Source: Artemisia argyi
Lineage: Eukaryota; Streptophyta; Magnoliopsida; Asterales; Asteraceae
DNA: 64,000 nucleotides
Reading direction: 5' to 3'
NCBI GenBank assembly: GCA_030686995.1
Contig: CM060709.1
Coordinates: forward strand, 15,963,360-16,027,359
The notes under the pieces were generated by a model, which was not told the DNA's origin, did no database searches, and saw nothing but the letters and a program-made list of their open reading frames with translations. How positions within the stretch are numbered: the first letter of the stretch is position 1; each line of letters begins with the position of its first letter. Both the position numbers and the translations under genes were made by a program. This document shows positions 44,832-55,809 of the stretch, in pieces.

Positions 44832-45586
44832 AATTCCCTAAATAAAAATTAAGAAACTGAGAAAATAAACTAGTCATGTACAGATGTACGGTTCGTGTTA
44901 AAAAATCAGCCCATCATCATTTCAAAACACCTTAGGTGAAAAATCCAAAACAAAATACGGAGTATCATACTAATAATTTTTTTTAATCTATTTAAGTAGA
45001 GTACCTCACTAGTCACTATCACGTGACCAACTTTACCCATTTAACATATTTTTTAGTCTCCTCTCTCCATCAAAGTTCATCTTCCTCCTTCAACTCCAAG
45101 TTCCATTTTTATATTTATTTACTTCTTAAAAAAATTTAGTCTAACATAGCAAGTTTGATGCCCCAAAAATTTTGATGCCATGGGCTATCGCCCACCTCAC
45201 CCAGTACCAGGGCCGGGCTATCAAACATCACCAGATAGTTGTACAGTACAAATAGCTAATGCATAAACAATTTCTACACCTTAGTAATTAACAAAACCTA
45301 ATTAGTTGTACAGTACAAGTAGGTGAAGATAGCAGTACATTTTTCTACATCGGCCACCGTCATTCATCCGCCGGTCGTTACTCTTTCACGCCACCATCCT
45401 TCATCAGAAAAAAGAACTCGCTGAAAAAGTAGATCGGTGGCGCGATCAACTTCAGATCGACGAAGTATTATACAGATTGATGACGGTTTTTGGTGATTTG
45501 TATGTGTGTTTGGTGAGAAAGGGTGTGTATAAACTAGTGAGTGTGTGTGAGTGTACGAGTCAGTGATGGAAAGAATGCTGGAGTGA
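44832..45586. other. Element interior, no gene
   Basis: Contains gggctatcgcccacctcac and ccagggccgggc at 45182-45222, resembling a hAT end without a partner, and a CCACCGTC/GATGACGG segment at 45350-45490 similar in layout to 32.8-33.0 kb. No coding domain. Confidence 0.4.
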
Positions 45587-46165
45587 GAAATTACAAAGAC
45601 ACCCTTCTGTGTGTTATTAATTTAAATTAGTGATTAATTCTAGCCATTAAATCAAAATTAAATCGATGGTTATAATTGGTTGGTTTGTTCTTTAGATAAA
45701 TATTGTTTCGCATTGAACTTTTATCATGTTGTATAGTATCTATGAATTTGAAATAGAAAACCATAACTATATCATTTTATTATGACAATATTCTAATTAT
45801 TAACTGTTATATCGATATTTGGCTCACCCGTAAATAAAATCCTGGCTTCGTCACTGCTCAAATTGAACACGATCTCTCTGAAAGTTTATAGCCCAATGTT
45901 CACCCCAATTAACAGCACACAAATATTCCAAACGTAAGCTATTGGTACAACTTTTAGTTATGGTCAAGAGCATAACAAAACAATAGTATATAGATGAAGA
46001 GTTACGAGCATTTCCAACACAGCTTCAAATATTTACATGGTAAAAAATGTAAAACTAGTAACAATAACATGGTGAAAAAGAAGTATTTACAGAATGCCCG
46101 TATTAATGAATCTTAGTAAATACATGCAAAGTATAAACAACAATAACTATGCCCTCGTAATCCTA

Positions 46166-46208
46166 TACATATACTGCTCTAAAGTTTGCATATTCATCGA
46201 TGTAGGAC
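46166..46208 (-). promoter_or_regulatory. USE-like box plus TATA-like box, 24 bp apart
   Basis: GTCCTACATCG (46198-46208, - strand) is one base from the USE consensus; TATATGTA (46166-46173) follows after 24 bp; a T5 run is about 70 nt beyond the predicted start (46075-46079). Confidence 0.45.
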
Positions 46209-46265
46209 AGTTACAAAACCAAATCTCATTTCACCTTCAAGCCTTCTTTAAACTCTTGTTTCAAA

Positions 46266-46560
46266 ATGGCTTATCGACCACATCTCCACCTTTCACTTAC
46301 ACACATACAAACAATAATGTCATTATCCATCATCACTTTCTTTACCATCTTCACACTGCACTCAGCCACAATCGAATCAACTGGAACACATCACACTCAC
46401 TCTGCACATGGATTGGTGTCACATGTGACATCACTAACACTACCGCTCTCTTCAACGCCATCCCACCAAACACCATCAAACTCACTGGCCGGTCACACTC
46501 CTCTAAATATATTAACAAAAGCAACCGTGAATCGTGACGTACTTGGTCATATGAAGAACT
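46266..46560 (+). pseudogene. LRR receptor-like N-terminus, frameshifted
   Basis: From ATG at 46317 one frame reads MSLSIITFFTIFTLHSAT, a good signal peptide. After a frame change the sequence gives NWNTSHSLCTWIGVTCD, the LRRNT cap of plant LRR receptor-like proteins (W..CxWxGVxC). About 17 residues later comes IKLTG, the kind of core seen in a leucine-rich repeat. The intervening repeats, membrane span and kinase are absent. Upstream lies the family's USE/TATA segment and leader. It is the clearest evidence that this repeat family began as an LRR receptor gene. Confidence 0.7.
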
Positions 46561-47778
46561 AGCGAAATATATATTCAGATAAGTGATCATCATGATTCAT
46601 GAAAACAACATATATAAATAATACTGGTACTTTTTTGACCCGTCGTATATATGGATAGTGGCTCTTCTAATGAGTGATTCAATGTCCATCATATTCAAAC
46701 TCATATCTTCACAATACAAGACCACGTTTAAACAAAAAATGAGTTTGATACTCTAAACGCTTCCATATACACTAGTTCTTTACACACACAAACAAAAACT
46801 GCATGAGAAATATATAGCTGTTACATAATGTGCACTCTATTTTTTGTGTTCTTTTATAGTGGTTAGAAGTTAGTGAGATTAATTTGAGCTAAAATACTAA
46901 AGTATTGGTAGGATATATACAACGAACTTGTTGATGTTCGGCTTGAACCATTATGCATTTGTTGTTATCTTTCTCATCGATTGACTCTTTATACGTTATT
47001 GACTTATTGAGGACGATGTATTTTGCTTGAATTGAACATGTGTCTTGTGGAATTTATTAGAGATGTTAAAAACGTTTTTAAGTTGATCGCGATTTCACGA
47101 AATTGGAATGTGTAAAGGTGCACGATATAAATAGCACAAAGATAAAGTATATTGGTTTTTATGGTTGTATCTATCGTTATACGTAAATCAGTAAGACAAA
47201 GTTTCTTGCCATATACCAACGTACTATCAATGCTTCTGTGTTCACTATCAATGTTTTAGTTACTCCTACATAGATATGATAAGCCAACACACTTATACAA
47301 TGCTACCATAACATGATAAAAATTGATTAAGAACGAGAATCAGTGTTTAAGCTTATTTGTGATGATGATTAAAAAAAAAAGAAAAAAAAGTTATTTGTCT
47401 ATTTATATGTTTGAATATGTTATACCTAAATTTCTCCAAATACTACTTACATTTAAAATCTGATAATTTGCATTCATCATTCGTTTACAACTTTATTCAA
47501 CATATATAGTTAGATAGAGATCAAATGTCAGTTGAACAGAAGCGCCAAGTCTCTTTCATTCAATAAATTTGATTAGAATAACATAAAACGAATAACAGTC
47601 AAATAAATACAGTAAAAGATAGAGAAACTCGAAAGAAAATGGAATTTAAGCCTTTATTTTCAACCTACAATATCAAAACTTATAAAAACAAACAAAGATG
47701 AACACACCGAAAGCTAATTATAACTACAACTATTCGTTAGTTGTCATCTTGTTTGTGTAAGTTATGTTAAAATTTCAA

Positions 47779-47821
47779 GTTATATACGATCTTACTGTTT
47801 GTTCATCCTTCTATGTGGGAG
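47779..47821 (-). promoter_or_regulatory. USE-like box plus TATA box, 24 bp apart
   Basis: CTCCCACATAG (47811-47821, - strand) followed after 24 bp by TATATAAC (47779-47786). Confidence 0.4.
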
Positions 47822-47835
47822 CAAAATATAATCAT

Positions 47836-48075
47836 GAATGGTTATACTTTGAACTTAAGCTTACCCACCACATCTAAACTCTCATGGCCTCACCCATAAT
47901 TTCAATATTCCACTTCACCCTCCTCGTAAGTCACAGCCGAGCCAACTTTTATCCAACTTCATATCCACCCTCCCACTTCTCCGCGCATCAATTGGAACAC
48001 AACACTCTGAATGTGCACATGGAGACATAGACCAATATTGCTTGTGATGTCACCAGCCGCAGATCTCTCCCAGGC
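47836..48075 (+). pseudogene. LRR receptor N-terminal fragment, broken
   Basis: Parallel to 571-790: ggttatactttgaact, a cttcaccctcctcg signal-peptide-like part, then NWNTTL, a stop, and MCTW, followed by gatgtcaccagcc. The same stop before MCTW in both copies implies duplication after inactivation. Confidence 0.55.
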
Positions 48076-48420
48076 GGTTGACATCTGCTCGAAGCTCTCT
48101 TTATTCATATTGGTGTTATCTTTCCTATTGATTGACCCTTCACATTTTTGAGGTTGTATCTTGCAAAATTGATTAAAATTGTTATAAACATTTTTTTAGG
48201 TGCTTTTGACTCTTGTATGGGAACTAAGAAAACAAGTACATATTATTTGCAGTGTTGTTTCTTATTGGTTATTGTAGTGTTCTTTATTTATATTTTTACC
48301 AATTTATAAGAGCATTTGATATTCTCTCACATTTTATTTCTACTCATCTCACTACCTCACACAAAATTATAAAATGTGGTTTCCACTCATTATCGGTCTT
48401 TATCTAACGTCAGTTTTATC

Positions 48421-49660
48421 CATATGTCAGAATCTTGTGAGTATGATAATTATGTATAATTATTATGCAATAGGAAATATCATCTATCTATTTATAAACC
48501 ACCAGCTTCACATAACAAACTCACTCGTCACATTTTTTTAAAAAACATTAACATATATTAACACTAAATCTAGAGGTCTATGTATCCAAAACCACTTTCA
48601 AATGCATTTATTCATGATACAAGCTATCACATTCAAACAAAAGTGACCGATACTTTACTATCATCATCCATCGAGTCACACTCTAAGCTTAGCCTGTTCA
48701 AAAGCACTTTACAACTAAAAATCCAGACAACAATTTACATATGTCATTAACTTATTACATTAGCACTAGAAACACATAATTTGACCAAAAACTTAACTGA
48801 TAACAAATTCTTGTTATTCTATTTTACACTTTTGACAACCCAATAAATCACGATACACATTAACCGTCAATGTATCCTTATTATTTATATGTAACTAATA
48901 TGTATATACACGATGTAATGAGAGCATGTTCATATTATTGATTTCTGTAATGAGAACCAATCGCGACTACCTCTTAACTGCTTATTGATGTTTGCTTAAT
49001 AGTTAAAGTATAGAATTAATTAAAATTGTATTTGAACGAATGGTAAACCATTAGGCTTGTATACGATAGAGATACGATTCGATGTTTCAATCTCTAATTT
49101 TGCACGGCTTTATGGCTTGTCATATTGATGGCTTTGTACTTACATGTGTTTTGTATCACAAAGTTATCTTTCTAGTAATCGTATCGAAATATCACTTATA
49201 CTTAAAATGATAACGAAGTGGTTAGCTCGCATATGCCACATGCTCTGGTGAATAATTCTCTTGAGACCAACAAATAGTGTTGAAGCTTTATTCTGAGGAT
49301 TGAAACCAACAAATATAAGTTGTTTCTTTATATACACCCGAAAATGCATAACTATGAAGCCTAAGTTTACTGAAACATCCCATAGATTTTTTCTATCCCT
49401 TAAGTTATATTTATCATCTATTTATCACTTTTGCCACAATCAGATATCAAAGAAATTAAACGTAAGTTTTATAGAAATGCATTTTCTAAATTAATCAATA
49501 AGCTAGATTCGAATAACATAAACGGAAAGTGGGTAGATGTTTAAAAGTAGGACTATGAAATAAATAAAAAATATAACAATTTAACATAATAAAAAAGAAC
49601 TATTCACGAATGTATGTATTAAGATTGTATAAGTCGTTGAATACGCACATTCATAGCAAA
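48421..49660. other. Spacer, no gene
   Basis: AT-rich, with short words from the LRR family (aagctatcacattcaaac at about 48622, aataagctagattcgaata at 49497). Small frames of about 60 codons show no domains. Confidence 0.45.
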
Positions 49661-49688
49661 CATTCTTGTTATTAGCCACATAATCTTA

Positions 49689-49731
49689 TTGATATATTGA
49701 TCCAAAGTCTGTTTATTCATCGATGTGGCAC
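49689..49731 (-). promoter_or_regulatory. USE-like box plus TATA-like box, 24 bp apart
   Basis: GTGCCACATCG (49721-49731, - strand) is one base from the USE consensus; TATATCAA (49689-49696) follows after 24 bp; a T6 run is about 75 nt beyond the predicted start (49591-49596). Confidence 0.45.
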
Positions 49732-50033
49732 AATTTCAAAACAAAAATTTATTCCACCTTCGAGCCTTGACGTGTCATTACCCTCATGACTCTCCTCATC
49801 ATCCTCACAGTACTCTACCAAGGCACAACGGAGCCATCTCACTCCAAACCCCCACTCCTAATTACCCTCCCTCCCTACCAACTCCCAACTCCAAACTCGA
49901 TCATCAACTCGAACACATCACATGCACTGGTCACTCTGCGTATGGATCGACGTCACATGCATGTGACGTCACCGGCCAACAAACTAACCGGAAACATTCC
50001 TGTAATGATTTTAGAAACTTAGTTTTTTTCTAA
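49725..50033 (+). pseudogene. LRR receptor-like N-terminus, frameshifted
   Basis: Frames in this stretch give MTLLIILTVLYQGTTEPSHS (signal-peptide-like, ATG at 49786), WSLCVWIDVTC (LRRNT cap) and ANKLTGNIPVMILET (LRR core, KLTGxIP), the last two in different frames. The order is the same as at 46.3 kb. A duplicated acgtcacatgcatgtgacgt palindrome near 49950 probably caused one frame change. No receptor body follows; 50034-50873 is AT-rich spacer without features. Confidence 0.65.
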
Positions 50034-50873
50034 AAATAAGTTTACTTGCAGATGATGTGTTGGGTATATATAGTTAGAGTTTAGACGGATGGCTTGTCAT
50101 CTGGTCTCTTAGAAGTTCAAGCTTTTGCTTGAGGTTAATGTGACATTCCAGCCACATTCCATTGTACCTATTGGCTTTTGGGTTTTATATAATTTACCGG
50201 GAAAATTCCCCTTTACCCACATTTCAATGATCGAGTTCTTAATTAAAGTTAGGGAATTGTCAGTCTGTCACTGTAATATTCTTAATTTCTCTAAACAAGA
50301 GCTATGTTAAAGTTCCTTGAATCAACAAGAACAGTTAGAATCTGAAATGTCATTCGCTCAAAATTACATCGACTTTTACCATACGCATTTTAACATGTAT
50401 GCTAGTTAAGGATTAGTTTTTTACGCGTGAAAACAAGGATGCACATTTGGCTTTAGATGTTAAAGAAATTATATATCAACTCGACCCTATAACTTTTTGT
50501 ACATGTGTATAGGGACATTTGGATTATCGTAGGTGGGCACTGCCATGAACGTGGGAGTTGGCGGAGCAATAACAAAGGGGATAGCAATCGATAAAGAAGT
50601 AAATACAACCAAACAATTGTTTTTCTAGCAGTCCATATTGTGCAGCGCCAAAGTTAGTGCCAAACTCAAAAGGTGGTTTAATTCTACTCGATCATACGAA
50701 CTAATTGTAACTTGTGTATAAAATTTATTTAAAAATTCATAACTTTGACATGTCGAAGTTTTATAGCCACAACATTTATAAACTTTGCAAATTACTACTC
50801 TTGTATAAACTTATAAAGATCAATATTCGAGCTTTTATTAGATTGGGTGAATGCTGAATATACATAACAAACT
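50034..50873. other. Spacer, no gene
   Basis: I see no element ends, repeats or coding signal. Confidence 0.45.
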
Positions 50874-50882
50874 TTCTCAAAT

Positions 50883-52164
50883 GGGATTAGGCCGTACAAT
50901 AGCTACGTACTTTCAGTTATGTACCGTTTTGGTACGTGAACTTATTTTCGTTCCACTTAATGTTGTCTACTTTTTTGTTTTGTTCCATTTTGCACAAATT
51001 TTACTGGCAACCGGCTAAACTTTTGAAAAACCGGCTAAAGTCCAATGTGGCATATAAGACTTTTGGGATTAGGCCGTACAATAACTACGTACTTTCATTA
51101 ATGTACCGTTTTGGTACGTGAACTTATTTCCGTTCCAACCATTTTTAAAAAGTTTATAAAAATTCTCGTAATGTAAAAGTTTATAAAATTTTCGTAATTT
51201 TTAAAAAAGTTTATAATAATTTTTGTAATTTAAAAAGTTTATAAAATTTTTGTAATTTAATAAAAAGTTTCTAAAAATTCTCGTAATGTAAAACTTTTTA
51301 AAATTTTCGTAATTTTTAAAAAAGTTTATAATAATTTTTGTAATTTAAAAGTTTATAAAATTTTCGTAAAAAAGTTTATAAAATTTTCATAATTTAATAA
51401 AAAGTTTATAAAAATTCTCGTAATGTAAAACTTTATAAAATTTTCGTAATTTTTAAAAAAGTTTATAATAATTTTTGTAATTTAAAAGTTTATAAAATTT
51501 TCGTAAAAAAGTTTATAATAATTTTTTTAATTTAAAAGTTTATAAAACTTTAGTAATTTAATAAAAAGTTTATAAAAACTCTCGTAATGTAAAACTTTAT
51601 AAAATTTTTGCAATTTTTTAAAAAGTTTATAATAATTTTTGTAATTTAAAAGTTTATAAATTTTTTGTAAAAAAGTTTATAAAATTTTCATAATTTAATA
51701 AAAAGTTTATAAAAATTCTCGTAATGTAAAACTTTAAAAAAGTTTATAATAATTTTTGTAATTTAAAAGTTTATACAATTTTCGTAAAAAAGTTTATAAT
51801 AATTTTTTTAATTTAAAAGTTTATAAAATCTTAGTAATTTAATAAAAAGTTTACAAAAATTATCGTAATGTAAAACTTTATAAAATTTTCGTAATTTTTA
51901 AAAAAGTTTATAATAATTTTTGTAATTTAAAAGTTTATAAAATTTTCGTAAAAAAGTTTATAATAAATTTTTTAATTTAAAAGTTTATAAAATTTTTGTA
52001 ATTTATAAAAAAAGTTTATAAGCGACCAGTTTCGGTAAAACAAGTTTAGCAGTGCAAAATGGTACAAAACAAGAAAGTAGACAACATTAAGTGGAACGGA
52101 AACAAGTTCACGTACCAAAACGATATATTAGTGAAAGTACGTAACTATTGTACGGCCTAATCCC
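50883..52164. mobile_element. Foldback MULE-type element with doubled left arm, 1.28 kb
   Basis: Inverted ends GGGATTAGGCCGTACAAT / ATTGTACGGCCTAATCCC are perfect over 18 bp and lie between 9-bp duplications TTCTCAAAT (50874-50882, 52165-52173). The left end recurs in the same orientation at about 51065, so the arm is duplicated. The interior 51140-52020 is an array of aaagtttataaaattttcgt with a period near 20-26 bp. Confidence 0.9.
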
Positions 52165-52173
52165 TTCTCAAAT

Positions 52174-52500
52174 TAACCAATATACGTAACATACTTATTT
52201 TATTCTCAACATACGTAACATACTTTTAAATACTTACCAATGTACGTAAGATTGTCATACTACCACTTATAAATATTACAATTTTGATCCTTGTTGTTTG
52301 CGTTGACTTCCACCATTAGTCCTTTGACATTTTTTCACTTAGAAAAGTTATAGTAATGGTCCCTTGACTTTTGCGTTGACTTTTACCGTTAGTTCCTTGA
52401 CATTTTTTCACCTAATATATTTTATCCGTTTTTATCTATTTTTGTCTATTTGTATACGTTTTTTTTGCCGTGGGTGGTACTTTTTTCTTCGCATCCATAT
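52174..52500. repeat. Tandem pair of about 90-bp units, foldback-like half
   Basis: ttgcgttgactt followed by cattttttcac occurs twice (52300-52340 and 52372-52412). The sequence then runs into ttttatccgtttttatct, the same array word as in the 1.2 and 40 kb elements. No right arm is seen. Confidence 0.6.
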
Positions 52501-54110
52501 CATTATGAACATCATATAAAAAGGCATTGAATGAAGATGCTCTAAAAATAATTAGATGTGTATTCACCTATTATTTGGTAATGCTTAACTTCATGGGTAT
52601 CAACCTTCATAGAAAAATATATTGGAACACTGTGTCTGTGAAACTTATATACGTCAAATCCAAAAACATCAACGAAACATGACACTTATTCTCATTTAGA
52701 GTATATCACTATGTCATAAGGTTCATCTTCATCCATTATTACGTACAATGGCCCAACAGTAGTAAGCCTAATAATATATGTTTCGCATCAAGCCCAATAT
52801 AAACATTTCTTCTATTGAACTTCATTAAAATTGTTAAATCTCAAAAAATTTGCTCTTTTTCTCACTTGTAATGTCTCAAAATAATTGTCTTAATTTCACT
52901 TTCAACCAATCAAAAGCCTTAAAGCATATAAGGATGAATCTTATCAGTTGAAGAGTACTAGTAGAAAGAACTAGTCATTAAAAATAATTAGCGGTAGTAA
53001 ACAGTAGGCAATCAAGTCTCAGCATCGTTACACAACAAGGTTTGCACAGCCGAGATTTATAGTTAGAAAAGTGGTACTACGCACAATCTTTTGTTTATTT
53101 TTAGTGGGATAAAGTAACAAAACCAACAAACTCGTTTCCTTCTTCAAACTTTTGTTACAAGTGATTTAGCCTCACGTATACAAACATCTCATTCCTCTTC
53201 ACTTTTCTCATCATCCTCCACCAATATGGTCATATGAAACGTAACATACATGGTCATATTAAAGACGTTTTAGAACATGAAATAGACAAACTAACATAGA
53301 CAATTTTTTATTTTGTAACTTATTGTTAGAAAAGTGGTTAATGGTGTGATGATAATATTAGGTAATGTCATATAAGGTGTGTTTATGTTCACTTTCTATA
53401 TAAAGTTTAGAATAATTTTCTAGATATAAATAAATTAGTTTGATTTTAATTGAAAAACAGATGACTTATTTTAAGTAACAACAAGAGGCGCTATCTTTTG
53501 ATGTTCGCGTCTTGACATGCTCGAAATGATATATCAGTATAGTATATTAATTATGAGACTAACTTCGAACTCAAATACTAAAGTATACGTAGTATTAATT
53601 AAAGGCTTAGATAACTAGAGTGTCCACTTCAGTATGATTAGAGGAGCAAGATTGACTTTATCTTCATTAGAGTTATGGTGCAACACATTATCTGTCATCG
53701 GTTAATCAATTATATGTTTGGTGAAGACCGAAGATATTTAACGCATGGTTAACGTCGATAACAACAAAATCAGGTTCACGTTGAAATTTTTTTATCATTG
53801 TTTTGGTGGTCTGATGATTAAATAATTATACAATAGTAACAGGCTGACTAATGTTTCAAACATGTGATAACCGATTATTTTTGTGGAATTCGTCAACAAG
53901 ATAGATGACCATTATATGGTCATCGAACTCATACTAATTCTCGTTATCATTTTCCAAATATCAGTGACTTGGTTTAACTACTCGTACTAAATTAAAAATC
54001 ACATATTAGTTAGAGGTGTTTAAAATAAACTCGATTAAGAACATTTCAACCAGAGGTGTTTTAATCAAGTTATTAATAAAGCTGATGGTTTGAGCTTAAA
54101 TCAAGAAATC

Positions 54111-54161
<51 letters not shown>

Positions 54162-54325
54162 CCAGTCTTGCGTAGAATTACAATTAGTTTGGAAAAAGGA
54201 TAAATTTAATGTCTTTTTTACTAAAATGTATGTAAACGAAAGGAAACAGTTGTTCAAAGAACCTCTCCAATTTAAGTCGCAAGTAAAAAAAGGTACATTT
54301 TTTAGATTTGAGTCACATAACCATA
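52501..54325 (+). repeat. LRR-derived repeat units, strongly decayed
   Basis: gataaagtaacaaaaccaac (53107), ggtcatatgaaacgt (53228), ttttagaacatg (53267), aagaggcgctatcttttgat (53484) and ctccaatttaagtcgcaagt (54265) each match blocks in the first 12 kb. About 46 consecutive A occur at 54114-54159. Confidence 0.5.
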
Positions 54326-55150
54326 CACTACTACACAACTCGGCAAATGCTACGGAAATTTGTAACGGAAAATTTCCGTTGCAAATATGCAACGGGTTTG
54401 CAACATATTTGCAACCGATTAGCAAGGAGACAGAAACTCGTAGCAAATCCGTTACAAAATTATTTTAATTTATTTTACACTTATTTTTAAATATTCCGTT
54501 GCAAATCCGTCAAATTTATTTGAAATTTGTAATGGATTTACAATGGAATATTAAAAAATTATAAAAAAAATAAATAATTATTAGTTTCCATTGCAAAATC
54601 GTTGCAAAACTAAAAATAATTGTTACGAATTTGCAACGGAATAACTATAATAATTTAATTTCACTTTATTTTTAATTATCCGTTGCAAATCCATTGCAAA
54701 ATCGTTAAGGATTTGAAACAAAATATTCAAAGTAAATAAAAATAAATTTTTTTTGTTTCCGTTTCAAAATAATCGTGACGAATTTGCAACGGTATAAGTA
54801 TAATAATTTAATTTCACTTTATTTTTAATAATCTGATGCAAATCCATTGAAAAATCGTTAAGGATTTGAAACAAAATATCCAAAGTAAATATTTTTTGTT
54901 TCTGTTGCAAAATTGTTGCAAATTTTTGTATAATTGTTATTCTTTTGCAACAAAACATGATATTAATTTATTTTTTATTATTTTATTACAATCCGCTTGC
55001 AGTTTACAAAATATGCGTTACGGATTTGCACGGTAACCAATAAAATTTTGTTTTTTGTTTATTTTCAATATTTTGTTGGTATTCTGTTGTAAATTTTGAA
55101 ATAATTGCTATGATTATGTAACATATACTTAGTTTCTTTTAAAGGTGGCA
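54326..55150. mobile_element. CACTA-like terminal fragment
   Basis: Begins CACTACTACACAAC, the En/Spm-type terminus. It continues with more than a dozen ccgttgcaaat / ttgcaacgg words in both orientations, like CACTA subterminal repeats. No complementary GTAGTG end is found, and no transposase. A second CACTACTACACAAAC in the same orientation is at 55492. Confidence 0.5.
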
Positions 55151-55809
55151 ATTTTTGACTGATAACATCAAATAATGTCCATATTTTCCTATCAATATTC
55201 CTCACTTATTGCTCGAATTGTTACTTTTATGTGTAATTTGGTACTTAATCACTTCCTCTTTATATAATAGGACATTTATGAGCAACGAAACAGGAAGACG
55301 AAGAAATAGGCCAAATATTGGAAGAAACACAAAGTATTGTGAACTAGAAGTATTTACGGTGCATATATGACGAGCACTTTACGGCGTAAAGGATTGCATC
55401 TGAGACTTATTGAGAAGGTGTCCTTCTATTCCTAAAAAATGACTAGGGTTTGGAGAAACCCCAGTGTTCACCACAAGAAGGCTAGAACTCACACTACTAC
55501 ACAAACAGGCTAATGGAAGAAGGGGATGGATGTTCTTCAACAATTAATTCATACGGTTGAATTGTAATGTGTTTAAGTTAGTCTTAATTTGTCTGAGTTG
55601 TTATTACAGCGGATGGATGTTCTTCAACAATTGATTCATACGGTTGATTCACCGATGCCTTAAAAGATTTTCGTTGACTGTCAAACAAAATGGAAGAAGG
55701 GGAAATTTGGATTTTTTAAGTACTTATTAAAAAGTAGTTCAAAACATCGTGTCATGTTATATTAAAAATTGGATCTTGTTTATGTAAGGTACGTATTGAA
55801 GGGTTAAGT
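55151..55809. other. Spacer with a duplicated 50-bp segment
   Basis: ggatggatgttcttcaacaa with ttcatacggttga occurs at 55523 and 55612, and ggaagaagggga at 55514 and 55690. A second CACTA-like end lies at 55492. No coding domain. Confidence 0.5.

Larger units (their letters stand above)
42371..45700. mobile_element. Nested TIR element candidate around the CCCATGGG array
   Basis: The sequence from cacttaaaaaacaaataagc is roughly complementary to the right-hand end near 45665-45698, and inside both ends are tctaatggct / agccattaaatc and a GGGAGGGC / AGAAGGGTG-type word. The same agccattagatc words occur in the right arm of the 29.4-33.2 kb MULE. I found no clear target duplication, so limits are approximate. 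Confidence 0.45.
41595..45855. mobile_element. hAT-type element, 4.3 kb, with nested elements
   Basis: Ends CAGTGACGGAGTCA and TGGCTTCGTCACT are inverted and flanked by an 8-bp duplication GCTCAAAT (41587-41594, 45856-45863). The right end, read inward (GTGACGAAGCCAGGATT), is typical of plant hAT MITEs. No transposase is visible; the body consists of nested elements and repeats. Confidence 0.7.
45864..48420 (+). repeat. LRR-derived repeat units (two)
   Basis: 46140-47770 and 47740-48420 match 1-1195 block by block. Both have TATA/USE segments and LRRNT scraps. These are the best copies for reconstructing the family's original layout. Confidence 0.6.

Noticed and set aside
45180..45225. Separate hAT element ending in ccagggccgggc
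   Set aside because: No partner end or 8-bp duplication found.
54096..54446. 116-codon - strand frame
   Set aside because: Includes a poly(F) run from the 46-base A tract and spans a repeat/CACTA boundary.
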